From: Aphrophora alni
Taxonomy: Eukaryota > Arthropoda > Insecta > Hemiptera > Aphrophoridae
Direction: 5' to 3'
Assembly (NCBI GenBank): GCA_963513935.1
Contig: OY740765.1
Location: 119,045,362 to 119,109,361, forward strand
DNA length: 64,000 nt
How positions within the stretch are numbered: position 1 is the stretch's first letter; the number at the start of each line of letters is the position of its first letter. Below are positions 56,150 through 64,000 of this stretch, piece after piece. The translations under genes and the position numbers were made by a program. The notes under the pieces were generated by a model. That model was not told the DNA's origin and searched no databases. It saw only the letters and a program-made list of their open reading frames with translations.

Positions 56150-56600
56150 AATATTACCTAATCTTATTTTTTTTATAGTTACCACCTAAATTTAAATCGT
56201 GACACCAACTTTTGTATTCCATCGTCAGAGAATTCTGCCCCAAAAAATTCAGATAGAACTTATCTCAATTCATCTGCTCTTCATTTGTTTTAAAATGTTG
56301 AGTTGAAGCCAGGCTTCCTTTTAGGAAATCCTTTCAAAGCTTAAATTTGTGAAACGGCACTTTTTACGTCCTGTTTTTTTTAACCTTTTGAACCAAAACA
56401 GTCACAATTGAATGACGGCCTTTTCCTTCTTCGTCATGCGTATTTGTACTCCCACCCCTGAATTTCTTGCACCAATCTCTCACAGTACTATCACTTATAT
56501 CGTTAGCCATAAACTAGATACAGACGGCGATAAATATTAGCAGCATTCTGTCCTGCTTTCAAAATTATTTGCTCTACGAATCTCACAAATAAAATTAATA
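56150..56600 (-). pseudogene. Mariner transposase relic: N- and C-terminal pieces joined
   Basis: On the minus strand the N-terminal DNA-binding part is seen in pieces: VRFVEQIILKAGQNAANIYR, then DISDSTVRDWCKKFRGG and NTHDEEGKGRHSIVTVLVQK. This matches the mariner pattern (TVxxWxxxFxxG ... xDExGxGRxS). After a short gap a C-terminal piece follows (STQHFKTNEEL and FSDDGIQKLVSRFKF), matching the mariner tail F-x-x-G-I-x-K-L-x-x-R. The whole catalytic DDD core is missing. Stops and frameshifts confirm it is inactive. It is a typical internally deleted mariner. Confidence 0.65.
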
Positions 56601-57020
56601 GGAATTCCATTAAAATTAATCACTACTAGTAGAACATCAAACCAAATGGTTTCAAAATTGGTGTGAACTGAGGTTTATAGTTACTGACTGAATCAACAAT
56701 CTGTGTGTATTGCTAGGCAACCAGCTTAAATTTACCAGCTGATCGGAAGTATAATTTCTGAACAGATCTCGTAGAGAAGCAAGTGTTCTGATAGACTCAT
56801 CAACGTCCAGTGCAAACCCTTGGACATAACATGAAATTTGGAAGGTATATTTTTCATAATGAAAGACTGTATTAAGAAAAGAATTGAGTAAATTCGACCC
56901 TAATGAGGCTGAAAGTGGTAAAATGTTTTCACGGATTCCTCGATATCTCTTAGGCAATATCGACTTGGTATTTATTTACAAAGGTTACACACAGACAAAG
57001 CTCTGTCTATATATATAAAT
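56601..57020. other. Unassigned
   Basis: A 101-codon minus-strand frame (56652-56957) reads CYVQGFALDVDESIRTLASL in part. I do not recognise it, and it has no start context or neighbours. It may be chance or a worn repeat. A TATA run at 57009-57035 precedes the foldback element. Confidence 0.35.
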
Positions 57021-57035
57021 ATATATATATATATA

Positions 57036-57928
57036 CAGGGTGTCCCGTAAGTATTGACCAAAACTTCACGAGGTTATACTATAGGTAAAAACAAACAATT
57101 TTCACCATATAATGTATAGTCCTATCTTGCTTAGTTTTCTGTCTGTCTGTCTGTATGTGTTTTTTAGAAAAAAATTTCTATCTTAAAAATGGTTTGAGAT
57201 ATCAAGTTGAAACTTTTTACATTTAATGACCTTATTAGTGTGCATCTTAGATAAAAGTTTGAAAATAATATCATTTACAGAAACAAAATGGCGGTCATTT
57301 AAAATGTTCAAATCCTAATAACTTTAAATCGAGTGATGTTACAAAAAAAAGACAAGATACATAAAAAATAGCCCCTTTTAATACAAGCATTTTGGTACCT
57401 GGTTAATTGATCTAAGATAAGTAGTAACAGAAATAAGTAAGATGTTTTAATGTTTTGTGTGATTTGATTTTGAAAATACATTGCAATTATGAATAAAACA
57501 CATACCTTTACTTGGGAAATCTTACTTATTTCTGTTACTACTTATCTTAGATCAATAAACCAGGTATCAAAATGCTTGTATTAAAAGGGGCTATTTTTTA
57601 TGTATCTTGTCTTTTTTTTGTAACATCACTCGTTTTAAAGTTATTAGGATTTGAACATTTTAAATGACCGCCATTTTGTTTCTGTAAATGATATTATTTT
57701 CAAACTTTTATCTAAGATGCACACTAATAAGGTCATTAAATGTAAAAAGTTTCAACTTGATATCTCAAACCATTTTTAAGATAGAAATTTTTCTCTAAAA
57801 AACACATACAGACAGACAGACAGAAAACTAAGCAAGATAGGACTATACATTATATGGTGAAAATTGTTTGTTTTTACCTATAGTGTATAACCTCGTGAAG
57901 TTTTGGTCAATACTTACGGGACACCCTG
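57036..57928. mobile_element. Young foldback element, near-perfect 893-bp palindrome
   Basis: The ends CAGGGTGTCCCGTAAGTATT and AATACTTACGGGACACCCTG are exact inverses, each flanked by TA (57034-57035 and 57929-57930). The arms run 57036-57443 and 57519-57928 and differ by only a handful of bases plus a 2-bp indel near the outer end. The 75-bp spacer has no frame. The arms carry (CTGT)n-type CTGTCTGTCTGTCTG and AAAATGGCGGTCATTTAAAA. With no transposase, it must be mobilised in trans. It inserted into an (AT)n stretch. Confidence 0.93.
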
Positions 57929-57964
57929 TATATGTAATATTAATTGTGCCTAATTTTAATTTTA

Positions 57965-57965
57965 G

Positions 57966-58034
<69 letters not shown>
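57965..58034. repeat. (AT)n microsatellite
   Basis: About 70 bases of AT dinucleotide about 35 bp after the foldback element, leading directly into another GGGTGAATCAC-type terminus. Confidence 0.95.
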
Positions 58035-58038
<4 letters not shown>

Positions 58039-58265
58039 GAATCACAAAAAAAACGAAGAAACTTTCAGGATGTCTACTGGTAAAAATAAATTATATAAAC
58101 ATATTCCTAAAACTCTTAGTCTAATTCGCCATTAATTTTTTTTTTTTTTTTTTTTTTTTTACAAAACAATAAAACAATGACAACTACAGAAATAAATAAG
58201 ATATCTAGTTCAGATTTAGTACACGCACGTTTTATGTTACATTTTACAAGTCTTTTAAAAACAAA
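58035..58265 (+). repeat. Foldback-type left arm (AGGGTGAATCAC)
   Basis: TATAGGGTGAATCACAAAAA, then the group's inner landmarks GTCTAATTCGCC, a T-homopolymer (58138-58160), CTACAGAAATAAATAAGATA and TTTTACAAGTC. Related to the elements at 3669 and 49600. The right arm is not seen. Confidence 0.5.
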
Positions 58266-58800
58266 GTCTAAAAATCCATCAATCAGCCCTTAGGGCTGTT
58301 GTGCTATGGAGTTTATTATTTTTATTTTATTTATTTTTTAAAGTTTTCTTTATAAAATATTTACAACAGATAAAATATGATCCTCTTTTAACAAATAACA
58401 AAATTGTTTATTTAAATTTTTGTTCCGTATTAGGATAACCGAGTTATCAACAAAACACTAAAGGTTGTATATTTTTAAAATTATTTTTATCTCCACTCGG
58501 AATGTTATAATTAAGATGAGTACATTGTTTGGCCTTTCCCAGCTTCGTTAATCTCACGTTTGTTGACACGTTTCGGATATATTCCATTCTCAAAACACCT
58601 AATAGTACTAATCATCCTATGCTTGGACTCGTTATATTAAGCAACTCGCTCTTCCCACTTCCCCCCCCCTCCTTTCTTCCTAATGGCCAATTTAGTTTTA
58701 CGTGTTTCAGCTATTCACTCCCCATGTTAGAATAATCCTTTCATAATTAATTTAAAAGACTTTATATTTATATAACTGTAACTGTATCGGAGAGACAGGG
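58266..58800. other. Unassigned sequence before the Polinton relic
   Basis: CCATCAATCAGCCCTTAGGG at about 58277 stands out, with CCCTTAGGG palindromic. A C-run lies at about 58662-58670. There is no credible gene; the frame at 58529-58735 is unsupported. Confidence 0.4.
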
Positions 58801-58825
58801 CGAAAATTAAAACCAGATTAAGTTA

Positions 58826-59447
58826 CATAAACAAGTTCGACAAAAATTTCCACGTCCTTATATTGAAATTAAAGGTTTAAACGATCTTTATGAGGCTGAT
58901 CTTCTGGAAATGGTTCCGTTTGCTAAAATTAATAATAAATTCAAATATATTTTGGTTGTAATAAATTATTTTATCAAGTTTGCTCTAACTGATCCTATAA
59001 GATCTAAAAATGTAACTGAAATAGAAAAATCATGAAAACCTATTTTAGATGCGCATCCAATGAAACATTTACAAACAGATAAAGGTTAGGAATTTTATAA
59101 TTCAATAATTAAATCTACTAGATTTAGTGAAGGAGATAAAGTTAGAATATGTAGGCCTAGGTTCAAAAACCGTTTACAAAAGGTTATTTACCGAATTAGT
59201 AAAATTACGTATATTTTATTTACAAAGTAGAACCAACTGTTCCAATAACTTATAGGTTAAAAGATAAAACAGGAAATATAATAAAAGGAGGGTTTTATTA
59301 AGAAGAATTGAGCAGACAAAGTTTAGTGATACATATTCAATAGAGAAAGTTATAGGCTACGTAGAAAAGGTGATAAGCAGTTAGTTCGTTGGTTAGGTTT
59401 TGACAAATTCAGAGATACGTGGATAAACAAGAAAGATTTGATTTAAT
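58826..59447 (+). pseudogene. Maverick/Polinton-type integrase relic with chromodomain
   Basis: Pieces appear in order on the plus strand. The start of an rve integrase core reads GLNDLYEADLLEMVPFAKIN then YILVVINYFIKFALTDPI, corresponding to D-x-x-x-A/V-D-L-x-x-M with the first catalytic Asp in the EADL segment. HPMKHLQTDKG and, after a stop, EFYNS hold the second Asp region. The core then breaks off and jumps to the post-core domain, FSEGDKVRICRPRF, and PITYRLKDKTGNIIKGGFY with a stop and EELSRQ. A chromodomain-like end follows (KQLVRWLGFDKFRDTW). The catalytic Glu region is deleted. Polinton integrases have this order and a C-terminal chromodomain. It is inactive because of stops, frameshifts and the internal deletion. 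Confidence 0.75.
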
Positions 59448-59771
59448 CAAGAAAATAACAAAACAAACTGAGTCAATATCAATTGATAATTTTGATTTAT
59501 ATTTAAGTGATAGTAATGAACTTAAAAGGAAAAAAAACATGGCACTCTTTCACCTGAATCTATAAGGTGTATAATATCAGGTCCAAAATAAAACTCATAA
59601 ATAAGAAGTTTAATACTATTTTTTATTTACAATGTACATAAATACAAAAATTTATTACAATTCAGCGATTATTTTATTAAAAACATTAAGTTTTTTACTA
59701 TTTTTAAATTTATAATACAGTGATTTTTTTTAACATAAGTATATTTTCAACAACAACAATAAATTATTAAG
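59448..59771. other. Spacer between integrase and polymerase relics
   Basis: AT-rich; no convincing frame. The two relics are convergent across it. Confidence 0.4.
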
Positions 59772-60351
59772 TCACAAATTACAATGTCCATAAGCAATAG
59801 TATTTATTCCATCATCACAAATTATTCGCCTATCGTCATAAACACTCAATGCTAATTTATTTACACATATAGTTTCAATACGATGCTTTTTAGACCAAAA
59901 TAATCTACATTCTCTTCTGATTGATGTAAAATATTTCAAAAAAGTTTCAAGATCATCAAAAGTAATTTTATTTTTGACAACAGCCTTTGTTATACCTTTT
60001 GCTTTCTTTTGTGTGCATATATTTCCATCAATATCAATAGTTAAAAAAGAATATAATTTCAGTCGTAAACCAATAAATTTATAAATGGGAATATTATTGC
60101 ACTCTTCTTTAAATTTGCCTACTACTTTTTTATTACAATATAAAATAAGAAAAATGATCAGAAGTTTCAAAATGATTTTTAAAATTAGAATCACTTATAA
60201 TATCTTAATAGATATCATCTGTAAATATTTCTAATAAAAAGCTATCTGTGTCAATATATACAAGATTCATTTTACTCACATCATATTTTAATCGTAGTAC
60301 ATTATAGAAAAAGTCATACATCAATGTTTTGCTCAATTCTAAGACACTAAA

Positions 60352-60389
<38 letters not shown>

Positions 60390-61560
60390 TTTGTAAAATT
60401 TTACGCGTTCTTCAACACTGTTTATTATGAACATATGTAAATTTTGACACTCTTTCAATTTTCTCTTTTAACAAACATCCAAAATGTGAATAAATTACGA
60501 TAGGAACAGAAAAACTATAACGAAATTTTTTTAATTTTAAAATTAAACTTCATTCACAAATAGGATCAGGCATAATAAGGTTTGTTTGGTATACATTTTT
60601 TTACATGATCTTCTAATTTAATTTCTTTGCCTCGACCCTGATAATATGTAAAACATCTTTTACATATAAATTTTGGATGCAAAATTTATATTCAACTGTG
60701 TACTAATTATATAGAAAAAATACTTGTATAACAAAAATGAGTCATTTTCATTTCGTTTGTTATTTAACAACAAGTCGAAATGATTTTCTTGTGCGATGTC
60801 ACAAACTCTAAGGGGATATACTGTATTATTATTAGTAAGACCATATACATTTACCGAAATATTTTCAATATTTTTTTCAAACTTATCTATCTGTGAAATA
60901 GGTGTAGGGAAATCAATTCCAACAAAATTAAATTTATCTCTCTATTCAAAATATTTATCTTCTAAAATAGAATTATCACTTTTATTTACTTATTTACTTA
61001 AAAGTGCCCATCCAAAACAATAATTGTCGATATCATTTTTAACATTTTATCACAGCATTTTTATTTCTAATACAACCAGGTAAATGTAGAAACAAACTTC
61101 CCCTCAAGGAAATATATTTAATAATTCCTAATAAAATTCCATCGATTGAATACAATGTCCAGCCTGAACCTTTCCCTTTCCTGAGAGATTTTTGAAAATA
61201 CAATTTCTAAAATATGATCTATATTTGTGGATCTATAACATTTGTATTTTTTGATTTAAAACACCTATCATCTGTAAATGGTTTTACATAAACACATTCA
61301 ATATTAATGTTAAATTTTAATACATTATATTGTTCTAAACACGATTCAATAACATGTTTTATTTTATTTTTTATTATATACTAATAGTAGACAAATATCT
61401 TTAATATCTTTTAAGTTATTTTTTAAATAAAATGTTTTAAGGTTTTCTTTAAAAGCGTTTTCTAACTCAAAAAACCCATTATAAACTTTAATTTGTTCTA
61501 ATTTTATACGTTTTCTTCTTAAACTTTCACCTGATGTATTTAGTTCTTCCAATTTTCAAT
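59772..61560 (-). pseudogene. Protein-primed family B DNA polymerase relic (Maverick/Polinton type)
   Basis: Read from 61560 downwards. An N-terminal stretch includes GFFELENAFKENLKTFYLKN. Near 61150 is GKGKGSGWTLYSIDGI then YISLRGSLFLHLPGCIRNKN. Near 61000-60800 are YCFGWALLSK, FVGIDFPTPISQIDKFEKN and ISVNVYGLTNNNTVYPLRV. A zinc-finger-like KFICKRCFTYY is near 60670, and VPIVIYSHFGCLL sits where the exonuclease D-x-E motif should be (acidic residues lost). After an (AT)n tract, ELSKTLMYDFFYN and NLVYIDTDS follow, the latter the polymerase motif C with both Asp. The C-terminus (59772-60194) ends VYDDRRIICDDGINTIAYGH. The region between exonuclease and motif C is deleted. Stops and frameshifts abound. 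The element would replicate by protein priming if intact. Confidence 0.8.
60355..60387. repeat. (AT)n tract at the polymerase deletion junction
   Basis: It separates the exonuclease-side sequence (60388 upwards) from the palm motif C side (60354 downwards) of the polymerase relic. Several hundred codons expected between them are missing. Confidence 0.8.
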
Positions 61561-62029
61561 TCATTTTACAACTAATCTGGAATAAAAAATAATCACTGTA
61601 TTGTATATAGACTTAATTTAAATAAAAATATTACAAGTACATATTTTTTTCCTATAAACATAACAGATACGATAATTTTAAAAATACTCATTTTTATCTC
61701 TATTTGTTTTATCAACTTGAATTTGTAAATTGTGAATTTTCGACAATATATTACCAACTTTTAATAAAATATCACTTATTGAATCAATGATATTTTCCAA
61801 TTCTTTTTCTTGTTCATCTAAAACAAAATAAACATTTTTCTAAACTTTAGTCCAATACTGTTTTTCAGGTGTATTGTTTTAAATTATTCACATCTGTTAC
61901 TTCTGTTTTTATTAAATGACTACCTGTTTTGCCTGGGGTTCTCATTATTTTCTTTCCTCTATCGTAATTCATTGGAACAATTGTTTTATAAATAAATTTT
62001 TATTTTTACTTTTCTTAGTTTTACTTTTT
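61561..62029 (-). pseudogene. Unrecognised frame remnants of the Polinton relic
   Basis: Minus-strand pieces such as MNYDRGKKIMRTPGKTGSHL then IKTEVTDVNN (about 61970-61885) look protein-like and share the strand and spacing of the polymerase relic. They are probably what remains of another element gene. I do not recognise the family. Confidence 0.35.
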
Positions 62030-62353
62030 TTACATTAAACAATTTATTAAATTCATCTTCGCTCGAATCTGATGATTCGTCTGAACTACATCTTCTTTTG
62101 TTTGATTTTGTAGATGGTTTCTGTTGTTTTGATTGTTGTTGTTGTTGTTGTTATGGTGGTGATGGTGGTAACTGTTGATATTGTTGTAGTAACGATCGTA
62201 TAATTTGTATAATACAATGTGATGCTTGTGGAGAACATTTTTTATTTCAGTAGTATTGTACCAATATTTTAACAGTAAATTTAATTCGCGAAAATAAAAT
62301 TTATAATCTCTAGCTGCCAAAAACTTTAACTGCGATTTTTCCACAATACCCAC
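62030..62353 (-). pseudogene. Unrecognised low-complexity ORF of the Polinton relic
   Basis: A 107-codon minus-strand frame reads SQLKFLAARDYKFYFRELN then LLKYWYN, followed by a homopolymeric tract (H5, N7, NQNN) encoded by a CAT/CAA-type repeat. After the tract, the alternate register gives KRRCSSDESSDSSEDEFNKL, a Ser/Asp-rich acidic segment followed by basic residues, so a frameshift within the repeat is likely. It lies between the polymerase and dUTPase relics on the same strand. Function unknown; a structural or accessory protein of the element is only a guess. Confidence 0.4.
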
Positions 62354-62670
62354 ATTGCATTTTAAGTATTCGCATACAATATTTAAAGAGTGTTATATAT
62401 TTATCATTTCCTGATCCGACTCATTTATAAATATTTTCAAATTCTTCATCGGCCTCCCATATATTCGCTGTGCTTATTTTCAGCACGGAAACTGACTCCA
62501 AAAGCCTAAAAAATGTTAAATCTTCGTTCATGCGAAGAAGAAGGTGTATTGCTTTCATTAACTTTTTTCAATCTCCATTACTATAAAAAAAGTAATTATA
62601 TTAAAGATAATAAAAACAGCAACAACAACAACAAAAGTTTATACTAATTAATCAAACAAAAATTAAGAAA
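62354..62670. other. Spacer with frame scraps
   Basis: Minus-strand scraps such as VGSGNDKYITLFKYCMRILK appear in a frame just upstream of the low-complexity ORF and may belong to it. ACAACAACAACAAAAG at about 62621 is low complexity. Confidence 0.3.
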
Positions 62671-62673
62671 ATA

Positions 62674-63024
62674 TTAGACTCCAGTTGAACCAAATCCACC
62701 ATCGTTCCTATCAGTAGTATCTACTACATCTAATTCTATAATTTCAGGATATTTAATAACCTCACATACGTTATCCCCTTTTTTAATTGTATAATCGCGG
62801 TTAGAATAATTAAAAAGTAATATACAAACATTGCCCCGATAATATCTATCTATCACTCCTGCTAAAACATCTATACAATTATTTAAAGCTAGACTAGCCC
62901 TTCCATAACAATTATCTGGAATAATACTAATAAAATCAGTTTTAATTAATTCCTTGTTATGTTTTTGTATAGTATAATTATAAGCACTTCTTAAGTCTAG
63001 ACCTGCTACTATCAATTCCACCAT
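62674..63024 (-). pseudogene. dUTPase relic with a damaged active-site loop
   Basis: The C-terminal 116 codons of an open minus-strand frame are a trimeric dUTPase (dUTP to dUMP + PPi, keeping uracil out of DNA). Motif 1: AGLDLRSAYNYTI. Motif 3: IDVLAGVIDRYYRGNV, with the catalytic Asp of GVID. Motif 4: FNYSNRDYTIKKGD. Motif 5: RNDGGFGSTGV at the very C-terminus. Motif 2 should read G-R-x-A-P-R-S-G-L-A; here it is GRASLALNNC, so about four residues, including the Arg-Ser-Gly, are gone. The N-terminus is replaced by a reverse-transcriptase scrap. Some viruses and virus-like elements carry dUTPases. Whether this one belongs to the Polinton or was captured from elsewhere cannot be settled here. 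Confidence 0.75.
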
Positions 63025-63500
63025 ATTTAATTCGTTCTTGTAAGTAGCTATTGAATCAATAATAACTACACATATCAATCCATAAATGATAAAATCCAAT
63101 ACACCTATTACAGATCCCAAAGGAACATCAAAATTAACTTTCCTAATTTCTACTATAACTATTATCAATCTCAGCACTTTGCATTTGATCTTGTAAATGG
63201 TTCTTGAACCAACCATTAACTGTACATCTGACTCCATAAATTGTACAACGCAAATTACCAAATACAAATCCCTGAGGAATGCCAACATTTATTTTTATAA
63301 TTACTATAAAAATTACTATCAATTCCAACACATTGTGTTCATATTCAATATATTCGTTCTAACATTCTATTAGTTCTTTTAAATATATCTTGAACGAATT
63401 ATTACCAACACTTTTGTAAGAAAAATCAAGTGATACAGTCTCCAAAGCTTTTTACAAATCAAAACACATATATTGGAGAAATGTAAAAATTAAGATTATA
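63025..63500 (-). pseudogene. Non-LTR reverse transcriptase scraps fused to the dUTPase relic
   Basis: Minus-strand pieces: KALETVSLDFSYKSVG (like the S-K-A-F-D-x-V-x-H palm motif), NNSFKIYLKELI, and INVGIPQGFVFGNL (like G-V-P-Q-G-S-V-L-G-P). Downstream, KVNFDVPLGSVIGVLDFIIYG is a second version of the same PQGS motif, so part of the RT appears twice. The second piece is open through into the dUTPase frame. These are broken by stops and frameshifts. Confidence 0.5.
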
Positions 63501-64000
63501 AATATAACTGTAGGTCATTATTTAAATTTTTCAGGTCTACTTGTTATACTTGGATTTTCTTTCTTCACGCATTCCTCAATAACGATTAGCTTTTCATTTC
63601 AAGCTATTGTTGATTCAATACATACAATCAAATTAAATGTTCTCAGTTGTGACATTTTCCTGAGCCTTTGTAAAACGAACATAGCATTCCTTTTTATTGC
63701 TCAAACAAATCATTGAAGTGTAAATATCAGCAATAATTATATGCTGGATGGGAACCAGATATAGCTAGGCCTTGACATTTAACACTTTTAATTTATTAGA
63801 GCATGCGCAGTACCTCTCACAAGTGACAGTTGCGAGCAGACTCATTACAGAGGTCCCCAATATAAATGTAAATGTAATTACAATATAAATGTAAATTCTG
63901 CTTGGAAGTGATAGAATGAAATATTTGACATGCAATAAAGAGTTCAAGTAAAACCTATAAAAATTCTGTTAAAACTGTTCCTACTTTTATAAATATGGGA
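63501..64000. other. Unassigned end of window
   Basis: No gene is supported. The 60-codon minus frame at 63765-63947 (hydrophobic, IYIYIVITFTFILG) has no further evidence. A slightly GC-richer patch with GCATGCGCAGTACC lies near 63801. Confidence 0.4.

Noticed and set aside
57944..58135. 63-codon frame starting with poly-Ile/Tyr
   Set aside because: It is the (AT)n tract followed by a foldback arm.

Overview
This is a eukaryotic, very AT-rich, intron- and transposon-laden window, almost certainly insect. The anchor is one multi-exon Osiris-family (DUF1676) gene on the + strand, a family confined to insects and close relatives. The transposon mix (P-element-like/THAP, IS630-Tc1-mariner relics, jockey-like non-LTR elements, a Maverick/Polinton and many foldback elements) suits a large hemipteran-like genome. 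That lineage guess is inference.

Layout. 1-3.1 kb holds no gene, only two copies of a short dispersed repeat (called B here). 3.2-28.9 kb is the Osiris locus: a TATA/initiator promoter, a short first exon with 17 coding bases, and three further coding exons at about 16.5, 24.7 and 28.4 kb. The junctions fit in phase and give a 275-residue secreted or membrane-associated protein. Its introns (about 13.3, 8.0 and 3.5 kb) are filled with foldback elements, repeat B, a longer repeat A, a P-element-like transposase relic, an IS630-type transposase relic and a non-LTR fragment.

28.9-58 kb has no gene I can defend. It is repeat on repeat. Highlights are a 5'-truncated jockey-like insertion with a 13-bp target-site duplication inside a foldback element (30.4-32.3 kb), a (GT)n tract, a roughly 56-bp minisatellite with a 308-bp higher-order period, two other minisatellites, a mariner relic fusing N- and C-terminal pieces, and a nearly perfect 893-bp palindromic foldback element at 57.0-57.9 kb. 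One possible orphan exon lies at 46.7 kb.

58.8-63.5 kb is a broken Maverick/Polinton-type element: an integrase with chromodomain (+), a protein-primed family B DNA polymerase (-), an unrecognised low-complexity ORF (-), and a dUTPase relic (-) joined to non-LTR reverse-transcriptase fragments. All are interrupted by stops, frameshifts or deletions.

About two dozen copies of repeat B, at least nine foldback elements or arms that start CAGGGTG-like next to TA, and several copies of repeat A account for much of the non-coding sequence. Apart from the Osiris gene, nothing here looks like a functional host gene.
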